Assembly: GCA_001512965.1 (NCBI GenBank)
Contig: LFRW01000042.1
Coordinates: 6,185 to 70,184 of the forward strand
Direction: 5' to 3'
Origin: Methanomicrobia archaeon DTU008
Lineage (GTDB): Archaea; Thermoplasmatota; Thermoplasmata; Methanomassiliicoccales; Methanomassiliicoccaceae
DNA length: 64,000 bases
The position numbers and the translations under genes were made by a program. Below, piece after piece: positions 20,290 through 29,663 of the stretch. The notes beneath the pieces are model-generated. The model was not told the DNA's origin. It ran no database searches and saw nothing but the letters and a program-made list of their open reading frames with translations. Positions within the stretch are counted from its first letter, which is position 1. Every line of letters begins with the position of its first letter.

Positions 20290-21116
20290 CTGCTCACCTC
20301 TCGCATCACCGCCGCCCAAAGATCATGGAACATCTTTCGATCCCCTGCCTCTTCCACCAGCAGCGCTCCCTGGCCATGCCGCCACGCGATGTCCCGCCTG
20401 AACGGTATGGAGCCAAGGACAACGGCGTCGCGGGAGGCGCAGATGGAGCCGATGTCCACGCCGCCCATGCCGGCCTTGTTGATCACCACCCCATGCGGGA
20501 CCTTCAACTGCTCCAGAACATCGAGGGCAAGGTTGAGGTCATGGGCCCCGAAGGGTGTCGGCTCGGCCACCATGATGGCATAATCGCTTCCCTTCACCGC
20601 CTCCACCATGTTGCAGGAGGTTCCCGGGGGGCAGTCCATGACCACGGTCCTGCCCTGGGGAAGGGACTCCTTGACGGCCTTCAGCAATGGGATGGCATTT
20701 GGTTCCCCTATCTTGAGGCGCCCATAGACCAGGTGCCGTCGTCCCGAAACGGATCTGACCAGACACCCGACCTCATGGTCCATCTCCGTGATCGCCTTGC
20801 AGGGGCACAGGATGACGCACGCCCCGCACCCATGGCAGAGCTCCTCATGGACCTTGATGCGCTGGGGCAGTCGGACGAGGGCATTGAACGCGCATACCCT
20901 GGCACACTCCCCGCACATATCACAGATGCCCTCATCGATGGATGGGACCGGCCTTGACGCCGGAAACGTGGTGTAGGGGGCATCCCCGAAGTACAAGAAC
21001 GCGTTCGGCTCCTCTACGTCCAGGTCGGCCAGGTCGACTCCGGCCACGGTGGAGAGATTGACGGATACCAGTGTCTTGCCGGTCCCGCCTTTCCCGCTGG
21101 CAACGGCTATCCTCAT
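20286..21116 (-). CDS. MinD-superfamily P-loop ATPase with inserted ferredoxin domain (second copy)
   Basis: MRIAVASGKGGTGKTLVSVNL; CDMCGECARVCAFN / CHGCGACVILCP. Confidence 0.9.
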   Translation of the reverse strand: MRIAVASGKGGTGKTLVSVNLSTVAGVDLADLDVEEPNAFLYFGDAPYTTFPASRPVPSIDEGICDMCGECARVCAFNALVRLPQRIKVHEELCHGCGACVILCPCKAITEMDHEVGCLVRSVSGRRHLVYGRLKIGEPNAIPLLKAVKESLPQGRTVVMDCPPGTSCNMVEAVKGSDYAIMVAEPTPFGAHDLNLALDVLEQLKVPHGVVINKAGMGGVDIGSICASRDAVVLGSIPFRRDIAWRHGQGALLVEEAGDRKMFHDLWAAVMREVSR

Positions 21117-21155
21117 GGACCGCTCCCGGGCATCGACGATGGCCCCGGACGGTGT

Positions 21156-21515
21156 TCAATGGGCATGGTCGCGGCAAGCGTTGTTCCTGTCGGCCTTCTC
21201 CAGCACCCCGTCCTTCCAGCTCTCGATCGTCTGCTGAACGGTTCCGCTGGCTCCGACGTAGACATCGATGCCGTAGCCGTTCAACATATCGATGGCCTTC
21301 GGCCCAAGACCCCCGGCAAGGACGATGTTGACGTTCTCCTTCTGCAGTTGTTCGGGAGGCGTTCCGACACCGCCCATATGCTCGCTTCGGTTCTCGAGCA
21401 CCTTGACCTCGCCCGTTGCAAGGTCATACAGCGTGAACGTTGCAGCCCTTCCGAAATGCTGGCATACGGTCTCTTCCATTCCGCGGCCTCCCTCAGTAGG
21501 TATACAGACTATCAT
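21156..21515 (-). CDS. NifX/NifB-associated dinitrogenase iron-molybdenum cofactor-binding family protein
   Basis: MIVCIPTEGGRGMEETVCQHFGRAATFTLYDL...NIVLAGGLGPKAIDMLNGYGIDVYVGASGTV. Confidence 0.85.
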   Translation of the reverse strand: MIVCIPTEGGRGMEETVCQHFGRAATFTLYDLATGEVKVLENRSEHMGGVGTPPEQLQKENVNIVLAGGLGPKAIDMLNGYGIDVYVGASGTVQQTIESWKDGVLEKADRNNACRDHAH

Positions 21516-21535
21516 CTCGATCCCTCTGGTCTATA

Positions 21536-21898
21536 TCAGGCCTGATCGATGCCGGCCGAAGGCCCCGGTCGGCCTTCCCGGTAGCGTTGCAGCACATCGC
21601 AGACCTTGCCTGAGGCGCCAACATGATGGCGGATGCCTGCCTCGTCGAGCGCCTGCGTCGCTTTTGGCCCAAGGCTTCCGGTGATGACCATCGTCACTCC
21701 AAGGTCCATCATGAGCTGGGCCGCCTTCAGCCCGGCCCCCTCCGCGGCGTCCCGAGCGGGGTTCTCCACCACGTATATGTTCTTGCCCTCCGCTATCACA
21801 AAATAGCCACAACGACCGAAGTGATGGTCCATCTCCTCATCTACGCTCGTTCCCGTCGCCGAGATGGCCACTCGTTCCGTTCCACCGGCCATGTTCAA
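21536..21898 (-). CDS. NifX/NifB-associated dinitrogenase iron-molybdenum cofactor-binding family protein (second copy)
   Basis: ISATGTSVDEEMDHHFGRCGYFVI...VITGSLGPKATQALDEAGIRHHVGASGKV. Confidence 0.85.
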   Translation of the reverse strand: MNMAGGTERVAISATGTSVDEEMDHHFGRCGYFVIAEGKNIYVVENPARDAAEGAGLKAAQLMMDLGVTMVITGSLGPKATQALDEAGIRHHVGASGKVCDVLQRYREGRPGPSAGIDQA

Positions 21899-22133
21899 TC
21901 GCCTCTTGTCAGGTAAAAGGTTTCAGGGGGAGCCTCATCACGCGATCGTTCGAGCAATGGAGGAGGACAAGGTAGGAGTCGACCGAGGATAAGCGAACAG
22001 ACTCCCCCCTCGGACTGGGCGGCGGATCGGTACGTCATGTTGCAATGTTACACCGAAGATGAGGGTCGTGCTCAGTCCCATGAGCGCTCATTGTCCTCGG
22101 CCATCGATAAACTATTGGCGAATATGTTCGCCT

Positions 22134-22763
22134 CTACCTGCCTATATGCTTGCTGATAAGGCGCCTTTCCGCCCTCCGGAGGACAACGTCGATGGTCGAG
22201 CGGGCCATGCCGAGCTTGTTGGAGAGGTCGGCGAGGGTGGCGGTGCGGGGAATGTCGTAATAGCCTAGATCATACGCGGTCCTCAGCACCTTTTCCTGAT
22301 GATATGTCAGCGGCCCGTCCTCCTCCTGGTCCCGCAATCCGAGCATCTCCACCTCGCATCCCATCTCCTTCAGCCTCGCTATGAGCCGGCCAATGTTGTC
22401 CGAGCGTGGCGCTATAACGGTCCATGCCACCTTGCCATCGGGCTGGGATACCGCCGAGTCAAGGAAGCAGTCCGCCTCGTTGAGCAGATTGCATATCAGG
22501 CAGGCGTTGTTTGTCACCGTGGCTATGTGCTTTCCCGGCCCGATCGTGGCCAGGTTCACATGGCAGTCCGGACTGATGGCCTTGATCATGTCCTCCAGCG
22601 AACGGTCGTCCTCTTCGTCGGGCATATCTATCCGCAGCAGGCCGCGGCCTGTGTTCGTGTCGGAGGGCACGCACCTCAGAACCTTGATGGAGGCGTTGCA
22701 CCTGACGGACAGTTCGCCTATCCAGTTGCCCGGTATCCTCAGCAGCAGCTTGGCCGTTCGCAT
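22134..22763 (-). CDS. HTH_10 (bacterio-opsin activator type) transcription regulator
   Basis: C-terminal ...TYHQEKVLRTAYDLGYYDIPRTATLADLSNKLGMARSTIDVVLRRAERRLI. Confidence 0.8.
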   Translation of the reverse strand: MRTAKLLLRIPGNWIGELSVRCNASIKVLRCVPSDTNTGRGLLRIDMPDEEDDRSLEDMIKAISPDCHVNLATIGPGKHIATVTNNACLICNLLNEADCFLDSAVSQPDGKVAWTVIAPRSDNIGRLIARLKEMGCEVEMLGLRDQEEDGPLTYHQEKVLRTAYDLGYYDIPRTATLADLSNKLGMARSTIDVVLRRAERRLISKHIGR

Positions 22764-22944
22764 CGGTACGCCATCACGCTATCTGATTATGTATTGTTCG
22801 CCAAAACTCGCTGATGCAGACCTCGATGCTCCTCTCCCGTCAGGCAGGTGACATTTATTATCGGCCGACCTCATGGCAGCATCGAGGGTTGGTTCCCATG
22901 TCCATGATCGTTCTCAGACCTGGACCATCGCCGGAGGCCGGCTC

Positions 22945-24258
22945 ATGACTCCCCGAGAGCGGATGACAGTGGCCCTGGAAAGGGGCGTCCCAGACCGTGT
23001 GCCGGTATTCCTTCGGGACCTCACCCTCGGGCTGGACGTTGCCGGCCTTGGCACTCCGGAGGTGTGCGCGGGAGCCTTCGACGCCGAGCTGTCGGCACGC
23101 TCGGTTGTGGCAGCGCAGCGAGAGCTTGGCCACGATGCAGTGGTTGGCAGCATCCAATACTGCGGGATGGAGGTGGAGATGCTGGGAGGAGAGGTCATGT
23201 TCCCTCCATACGGCATACCGTCGGTGATCAGGGCCCCGTTCGATTCCCCCGAGAAGGTGGATGATGCTGAACTTCCGGACGCTTCTCGCGACGCGCCCCT
23301 TTCCAACATCGTCAGGTCGTATGGCCTCGTCGACCGACGCATCGGCAGGGAAGTGGCCATACTGGGGAACGTGGAAGGGCCCCTCACCAAGGCGGGCATA
23401 CTGAGAGGGCTCGACACCCTGGCCCTGGACATGGTCAGCGATCCGGACGTCTTCCTCAAGACCGTGCGGTTCTCGGTGGACCTGACCAAAGACCTATGCT
23501 CCGCCCTATGCAGGGCCGGCGTCAACACCGCCATGTTCGTGGCGGCCGCGACCGACAACCCCGATATCCTTGGAGGGGAAGTGTTCGAGCGGCACACCTT
23601 GCCAGGCCTGCGGGCGGTCGTCGACACCGTACGAAAGGAAGGGCTGCCCACCGTCTTCCACCCTCACGGCCTGTTCTCCAGCGGCCCTGGGTCCGCCCTG
23701 TTGGAGGCCTCGCTGGACACCGGGATCGTCGGTTTCCAGTTCGCCGAGGGGAACGACCTCGTCGAAGCCAAGCGGCGATGGGGCGGCCAGACATGCATCA
23801 TGGGAGGGGTGAACGCCTTCACCACCCTGCTCCTTGGCCCGCTTGAGGCAATAAGGGCTGAGACCAGGAGATACCTGGAGGGATGCATGGATGGAGGGGG
23901 CTATGTCATGATGTGTTCCTGCTCCCTTCATAGGGGAATGCCCCTTGACCACGTGAAGGAGATGGTGATGACTTGCGCATCCCAAGGCGAGTATGGAAGG
24001 ACGCGAAGCGGCGACGGGGGCCCTCCTCCGGGGCAAGGCGGCCGGTGGACGACATGCCCAGCATGCGGCCACCACTACGACCTCATCGGCGGAAGAGGGC
24101 TGGCATGCCTGGGATGCCCATCGGCGATCGGAGGATGCGGGATGACGCGATGCCCCAGATGCGATGAGGAGGCGCCCATCGACCGCGGCGCATCGACATG
24201 GCTCTCGTCGCTGCTGCGTCGACACCGGGCCCAATATGGCAGGGCTTCCTTCCGATGA
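22945..24258 (+). CDS. UroD-family (MtaA-like) protein with C-terminal Cys-rich zinc ribbon extension
   Basis: MTPRERMTVALERGVPDRVPVFLRDLTLGLDVAGL...; C-terminal TTCPACGHHYDLIGGRGLACLGCPSAIGGCGMTRCPRCDEEAP. Confidence 0.7.
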   Translation: MTPRERMTVALERGVPDRVPVFLRDLTLGLDVAGLGTPEVCAGAFDAELSARSVVAAQRELGHDAVVGSIQYCGMEVEMLGGEVMFPPYGIPSVIRAPFDSPEKVDDAELPDASRDAPLSNIVRSYGLVDRRIGREVAILGNVEGPLTKAGILRGLDTLALDMVSDPDVFLKTVRFSVDLTKDLCSALCRAGVNTAMFVAAATDNPDILGGEVFERHTLPGLRAVVDTVRKEGLPTVFHPHGLFSSGPGSALLEASLDTGIVGFQFAEGNDLVEAKRRWGGQTCIMGGVNAFTTLLLGPLEAIRAETRRYLEGCMDGGGYVMMCSCSLHRGMPLDHVKEMVMTCASQGEYGRTRSGDGGPPPGQGGRWTTCPACGHHYDLIGGRGLACLGCPSAIGGCGMTRCPRCDEEAPIDRGASTWLSSLLRRHRAQYGRASFR

Positions 24259-24287
24259 CAATATAAAATACCTCACACGAGCATAGA

Positions 24288-24665
24288 ATGAACGAGATGA
24301 ATCGGATCGCCTACGTCCTCGTCCTGATCCTGGCCATATTCCTGATCCTGATGGGCGGCATCTTCATGATCGCATCTGGCATAGAGAACATCGTCACCGG
24401 GGTGGCGATGCTAGGTGTCGCCGCCATTCTGTTCTTCTTCCTCTACCGCAGCGAGAGGATCGAGGCGTCACGACCCAGGTTGATAAGTCAGACCTTCAAC
24501 GTGAAGATGGGGGGCTCCGGCCAGCTGGAGCAGAAACGGCTGACCTGCCGCTCATGCGGCGCTCCCCTGGAGGACAAGGACCTCAAGGTGGTTCAAGGGG
24601 GAGTGGTGGTCACCTGCCCGTATTGTGGCAGCGTCTACGCGCTCGAGGAGGCGCCTAAGTGGTGA
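24288..24665 (+). CDS. Small two-TM protein with C-terminal zinc ribbon
   Basis: Two N-terminal hydrophobic segments; CRSCGAPLEDKDLKVVQGGVVVTCPYCGSVY; overlaps the next gene. Confidence 0.65.
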   Translation: MNEMNRIAYVLVLILAIFLILMGGIFMIASGIENIVTGVAMLGVAAILFFFLYRSERIEASRPRLISQTFNVKMGGSGQLEQKRLTCRSCGAPLEDKDLKVVQGGVVVTCPYCGSVYALEEAPKW

Positions 24666-26263
24666 GCCACCGTTACCTCATGGCCGCCCTGTCGATCGTC
24701 GCCGTGTTGCTTGCCGCCGGTCCCCTGGCGGGTACGGCCTCCGCGCAGGACATCTCCTTCACCCTGGACGACGAGCGGTTGCTCGTTACGGTAAATAAGG
24801 ATGGCAGCGTCGACCTTAATTACACGTTCTCCTTCGGTAACGTCACCTATCTGGACGGAGTGGACATAGGGCTGCCTAACGAACATTATAACCTGCTCAC
24901 CGCAACAGCGACCATCGTGGTCGGAGGGGAGGAAAGGCGGCTGACCGACATCAGGGAGTCGCCGTTCATCGACGTGGGCGTAGCGGTGGAGTTCGATGAG
25001 GACACCATGAACGAGATCGTTTCTGCCGGAGAGTTCGAACTCAAGTTCCACGTCAACAACCCCCAGATGGTGTATCGCAATGAGATGCGGGAAGGCACCG
25101 CCGGCGTGGTCGTCAGGCCCACTTGGTTCTCGGAGGAGTTCCAGACCGGCCCGACGGCCAGGATGAACGTGACCATTCTGCTGCCCGAGGGCATGAGCAA
25201 CAGGTCAGAGGTCCTGTGGCTCGAGAGCGATCCGTTCGACCCCATCTACGTGGATGAAGCGACCGGGCGCCTGGCCGCCAGCTGGCAGTTCATCAACGTC
25301 CCTCCTTCACAGCAGGCCTCTGGAGCATATGACGTGGGCGTAGGATTCCCGGAGCATTATGTGGACGTGGTGTTCGATCCGCCCCAGGGCGATCTTCTTG
25401 GCGATCTCGGAGAACTGATCTGCCTGTTGATGCCCCTCATCATCATCGCCGCCATCATCGGGATCGTCATCGTCAGCGCGCGATCCGCCAACAGGCGGCG
25501 GGAGGACTACTTCGAGCCGAAGATGAACGTGGTGGGGGCAGGACCACGCCGCGACCTGACGGCTGTCGAGGCCGCGGTGGTGGCGGAAAGGCCGTTGGAG
25601 ATGGTCGCGACCATGATCCTGTTCGGACTGGAGAGGAAGGGCATGGTGAAGGTCCTGTCGGACGAGAGACTGATGAAGCTCCAGCGCCTTGTGGACAGGG
25701 GAGAGCATGAGTATGAGACGAACTACATGCTCGCGATCACCGCGGACGGTACGCTGGACCGCGTTCTACTGCGCCATGCCCTGGTTCAGCTGATCAACGA
25801 GACCTCGAAGAAGCTCAAGGGCTTCGACCTGGATGCCACGAGAAGATATTACGAGGGGATCGCAGAGAAGGCGTGGCAGCAGGTGAAGGATGCGGGGACG
25901 CCTGAGGAGTTCGCCCACGTGCTCAAGGAGAGGAACGAGTGGATGATGCTCGACCCGGACTACCAGGGGAGGATGGGGAGGGACATCCTGCCATTGCCCA
26001 TCCTCATCGGCCATCCGCGTCCATCGACAGGCGGCGGCGGTTTGCCGCCCGTCGGGGACATGGCCAAAGGCTATGTCGATAGGGTGAGGACCACCAGCCA
26101 GAACCTGGTCAACGACATGCGCGGCCTGGCCCAGGACGTGGTAGGCCAGACCGCTCCAAGGCCTTCTCCCGCGGCAGGGACCAGGGTGTCGACTGGCGGC
26201 CGCTCGTGCCATTGTGCGTGTGCATGTGCCTGTGCATGCGCATGCGCCGGGGGTGGACGGTGA
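24659..26263 (+). CDS. DUF2207-like membrane protein with Cys-Ala repeat C-terminal tail
   Basis: Signal peptide, extracytoplasmic beta domain, TM segment, cytoplasmic region, terminating in GGRSCHCACACACACACAGGGR; GTG start. Confidence 0.75.
   Translation: MVSHRYLMAALSIVAVLLAAGPLAGTASAQDISFTLDDERLLVTVNKDGSVDLNYTFSFGNVTYLDGVDIGLPNEHYNLLTATATIVVGGEERRLTDIRESPFIDVGVAVEFDEDTMNEIVSAGEFELKFHVNNPQMVYRNEMREGTAGVVVRPTWFSEEFQTGPTARMNVTILLPEGMSNRSEVLWLESDPFDPIYVDEATGRLAASWQFINVPPSQQASGAYDVGVGFPEHYVDVVFDPPQGDLLGDLGELICLLMPLIIIAAIIGIVIVSARSANRRREDYFEPKMNVVGAGPRRDLTAVEAAVVAERPLEMVATMILFGLERKGMVKVLSDERLMKLQRLVDRGEHEYETNYMLAITADGTLDRVLLRHALVQLINETSKKLKGFDLDATRRYYEGIAEKAWQQVKDAGTPEEFAHVLKERNEWMMLDPDYQGRMGRDILPLPILIGHPRPSTGGGGLPPVGDMAKGYVDRVRTTSQNLVNDMRGLAQDVVGQTAPRPSPAAGTRVSTGGRSCHCACACACACACAGGGR
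26207..26251 (+). repeat. TGYGCN hexamer tract encoding (Cys-Ala)n
   Basis: TGC CAT TGT GCG TGT GCA TGT GCC TGT GCA TGC GCA TGC GCC. Confidence 0.8.
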
Positions 26264-27600
26264 TGGGGCTGAAGGAGAGATGGGCCGAGCTTACCGGGGC
26301 AAGGCTGGAGCCCGGCGCATATCGCTATGACGGGGAAGGGGAGCTGTCCCATCATCGCTTCCACCTTAGGGTGGACTCCGCCCACCGTGGTATCCTGATC
26401 GTCGACGCCTCCGGCCTGGTCGAGCTCAACGGCACCGCGCTGGAATATGCCAGATGCATGCTGGAGGGAAAGAGCGAGAAGCAGGCGGTGAAGCACATGA
26501 TGCGCATGTACCGCCATCTGGACGCGGCGACCGCGGCGGAGCATTACCGACAAGTGAGGGAGCGCATCGTTCGATTCGTCAATGGCGACACGGAGCTGAT
26601 GGACATCATAGGCTCCGAGTCGGCCACCATCGGAGCGGACGATTTCCCGGCCCCCTACCGCATGGACCTGATACTCACATACCGCTGCCAGAATCGATGC
26701 GGACATTGCTACAATGAGCCAAGGGAGCTTCGGGAGCTCACGTCGGAGGAGTGGAAGGAGGTCATCGACCGGCTGTGGAAGTATGGCGTTCCCCATATCG
26801 TGTTCACGGGCGGAGAGCCCACGCTCATCCCGTTCCTAGGCGACCTGATAGCACGTGCCGAGGCGAACGGCCAGGTGGCGGGCCTGGTGACCAATGGGAG
26901 GATGCTGTCCCGACCCGGCCTCGTCGACAGCCTGGTGAAGGCCGGCCTGGACCATGTGCAGATAACCGTATTGTCCCACCGGCCGGAAACGCACGATCGC
27001 CTGGTGTGCGACGAGGGTGCGTGGGAGGAGACCGTGAGAGGGCTGGAGGCATCGCTGGCCGGGGACCTCTACGTCAGCACGAACACCACCATCATGCGCT
27101 CCACCCTGCCAGACATCGAAGGGACCATGCGATTCCTCATCGATAAGGGGGTGAGGAACATCGCCTTCAACGGCCTCATACGCTCAGGTAAGGGGAAGGA
27201 GGCCGAAGGCATCTCCCCCGACGAGATGACGGAGGTGCTGCTCCGCCTGAAGGAGATCGCCGATGATGCGGGGGCCAGGATGACCTGGTACACGCCCACA
27301 CCATACTGTCAGCTAAACCCCATCAACCTGGGCCTTGGCATCAAGCAGTGCACCGCCTGCTCCCTGAACATGGCTGTGGAGCCGGATGGCACCGTGCTGC
27401 CATGCCAGAGCTTCTATGTTCCGGTCGGAAATGTGCTTACCGACCGCTGGGACGACATATGGGAGCACGACCTCTGCCGCTCCATCCGCGAACGCGAGTA
27501 TCTCGACGGGGAATGTGTGGAATGCGGGCTGCGGGACACCTGCGGCGGAGGCTGCCCTCTCGCTCGCCAGCAAGGGGAGTACGGGCTCGACGGGCAATGA
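26263..27600 (+). CDS. Radical SAM/SPASM protein with PqqD-like N-terminal domain; putative peptide-modifying enzyme
   Basis: LILTYRCQNRCGHCYNEPRE (CxxxCxxC); SPASM-like CTACSLNMAVEPDGTVLPCQS...CVECGLRDTCGGGCPLAR; ATG overlaps the upstream TGA (TGATG). Confidence 0.85.
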   Translation: MGLKERWAELTGARLEPGAYRYDGEGELSHHRFHLRVDSAHRGILIVDASGLVELNGTALEYARCMLEGKSEKQAVKHMMRMYRHLDAATAAEHYRQVRERIVRFVNGDTELMDIIGSESATIGADDFPAPYRMDLILTYRCQNRCGHCYNEPRELRELTSEEWKEVIDRLWKYGVPHIVFTGGEPTLIPFLGDLIARAEANGQVAGLVTNGRMLSRPGLVDSLVKAGLDHVQITVLSHRPETHDRLVCDEGAWEETVRGLEASLAGDLYVSTNTTIMRSTLPDIEGTMRFLIDKGVRNIAFNGLIRSGKGKEAEGISPDEMTEVLLRLKEIADDAGARMTWYTPTPYCQLNPINLGLGIKQCTACSLNMAVEPDGTVLPCQSFYVPVGNVLTDRWDDIWEHDLCRSIREREYLDGECVECGLRDTCGGGCPLARQQGEYGLDGQ

Positions 27601-28494
27601 CTACCTCTTCACGATCAGGGCGTAGAGGACGGGTGTGAAGGTGTAAAGCGTCCCGCCGGCCAAGGCAGCATGCCATGCGTCACGGAGAGGCTCCGCGCTC
27701 TTTCCGGCCGTACCCTCTATCCAATCCCATTCCCCTCCCGCTTCCCTCCTGGTGCGCTCAAGGTCCCATGATCCAGGATGGACGCCTACCTCGGCGTCGA
27801 CGCCGCATGATGAGCATAATGCCCTGAGCCTTCGCCCCATGTGCGGATCCGCGCCTTCCGCCCGGAGGCTCTCGACCATGAGGTCCTTGAGAGGATGGAG
27901 GGGTTCCGGATGATCGATGCGGCCTCCGTGGTCCGGTTCCGCAAGCAAGAGGACCGCGTGGCGGGAGACCCTGAGCATCTCTCCCAGGGCCCTCTCGGGG
28001 TCATGCAGCCACATCAACAGGAAGGAGCATTGAACGATGTCGAAGGACCGGTCACGGAACGGCAGTGCATGGGCGTCGCCGCGAATGGAACGAAGACCTC
28101 TGGAACGGCATTTCGCGGTGGCCTCGGGATCTATGTCCAGGCACGTGACGTTCAGCCTGTCGGACAGAGATGCCGCCACGACGCCGGGGCCGCTGCCGAC
28201 GTCCAGCGCCGAGGGGATGGGTGGAAGATATGGCAGGACCCGGGTGTCCAGGAGCCACCTCCAGTGCTCTGTCAGCCAGCCGGACTGCCTCTCCAGCTGC
28301 CCGGCCAAGGTCGCCCCGGGGACGCTCATGCATGCTACATCGCGTAGAAGCAGTTCACCGTTTCGGTCGGCGCCCTCGAACAGCTTATTAATAGGCAAGG
28401 GGCCAGTTGGGGGAATCATGCGCGATCCGAGAATGAACCGTCTGGCCGACGTCCTTATCGACCATTCGATAAGGCTGCGGAAGGGAGAGGTCAT
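27601..28494 (-). CDS. SAM-dependent class I methyltransferase
   Basis: SALDVGSGPGVVAASLSDRLNVTCLDIDPEAT...RSFDIVQCSFLLMWLHDPERALGEMLRVSR; start codon uncertain. Confidence 0.75.
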   Translation of the reverse strand: MTSPFRSLIEWSIRTSARRFILGSRMIPPTGPLPINKLFEGADRNGELLLRDVACMSVPGATLAGQLERQSGWLTEHWRWLLDTRVLPYLPPIPSALDVGSGPGVVAASLSDRLNVTCLDIDPEATAKCRSRGLRSIRGDAHALPFRDRSFDIVQCSFLLMWLHDPERALGEMLRVSRHAVLLLAEPDHGGRIDHPEPLHPLKDLMVESLRAEGADPHMGRRLRALCSSCGVDAEVGVHPGSWDLERTRREAGGEWDWIEGTAGKSAEPLRDAWHAALAGGTLYTFTPVLYALIVKR

Positions 28495-29536
28495 CTATAT
28501 CGAGACGTTCGACACCCCAGACGAGATGGTGGAGGCGCTGCTGGAGAAGGTATATGCGGCCGGCGGCGTGCCCCTCGTGTCGCAGAAGTCCTGGAGGGTG
28601 CTGAGGAGCTTCTTCAAGGGATCCGACGAGGACACCATGCGGCTGACCGGCGAGATCGAGCTGCATAAGATGAAGAGCGCTCAGGCCTACATCTGCATCG
28701 AGGGCTTCGAGAACATCACCGAGACCTCGGACGTGCCATCTGACCGGCTGGCGCTGTACAAGAAACATTGGTGGAAACCCGTTCACAGCGATTGGAGGGT
28801 TCCCAAGACCCGTTGGGTGAAGCTCAGATGGCCTACGCGCTCCATGGCCCAGCAGGCGGAGATGTCCAGTGACGGTTTCGAGGAGCTGTACTTCAAGACC
28901 TGTACCCTCGACTATGGCAAGATGTCTGCGGCGATGGACCGCCTGGTCGACCTTATGGCCCGCACCGACCGTGTCCGCCTGGTATCCCCTGGAACGGACC
29001 TATCGTTCTCCATCAAGGGCATCCCGGCCATCAAGTGCGCGGGGGAGATGAACCTGCCCGATGGCGAGGTATATACCGCTCCCGTCCGAGATTCCGTCAA
29101 CGGGGTCATACGTTACAACGCTCGCACCATCTACGACGGCAAGGTGTTCGATGACGTGGAGTTGACCTTCCGCGACGGAAGGATAGTCAGGGCGACGTCG
29201 TCGGACACCGATGCGTTGAACCGCATCCTCGACACCGACGAAGGCGCCCGCTACGTCGGCGAGTTCGCCATCGGCGTCAACCCTTACATCACCAGGCCCA
29301 TGCTTGACCGCCTGTTCGACGAGAAGATCGCGGGCTCCATACATTTCACGCCAGGATCGTCGTACGATGATGCCTTCAACGGCAACCGCTCCGCGGTGCA
29401 CTGGGACATGGTGCTCATCCAAACCCCGGAGTGGGGAGGCGGGGAGATCTACTTCGATGACGTGCTCGTTCGAAAGGACGGCCGCTTCGTCGTGGAGGAG
29501 CTGTCGCCCCTGAATCCCGAGAACCTTGCCGACTGA
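28418..29536 (+). CDS. M29-family (thermophilic) aminopeptidase
   Basis: MRDPRMNRLADVLIDHSIRLRKGEVIYIETFDT...VGEFAIGVNPYITRPMLDRLFDEKIAGSIHFTPGSSY...HWDMV. Confidence 0.9.
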   Translation: MRDPRMNRLADVLIDHSIRLRKGEVIYIETFDTPDEMVEALLEKVYAAGGVPLVSQKSWRVLRSFFKGSDEDTMRLTGEIELHKMKSAQAYICIEGFENITETSDVPSDRLALYKKHWWKPVHSDWRVPKTRWVKLRWPTRSMAQQAEMSSDGFEELYFKTCTLDYGKMSAAMDRLVDLMARTDRVRLVSPGTDLSFSIKGIPAIKCAGEMNLPDGEVYTAPVRDSVNGVIRYNARTIYDGKVFDDVELTFRDGRIVRATSSDTDALNRILDTDEGARYVGEFAIGVNPYITRPMLDRLFDEKIAGSIHFTPGSSYDDAFNGNRSAVHWDMVLIQTPEWGGGEIYFDDVLVRKDGRFVVEELSPLNPENLAD

Positions 29537-29663
29537 CCGTTGAACGAGATCGAGGGTCAGGCGCTCACCGCCTGGCGCGATCGCTCGGCGGGGCCGGAGG
29601 AAGAAGCGACGTGTCCGGCGGTGGCGACAGTTTGAACTACCGGCGGGAACGAAACGACAGGGC

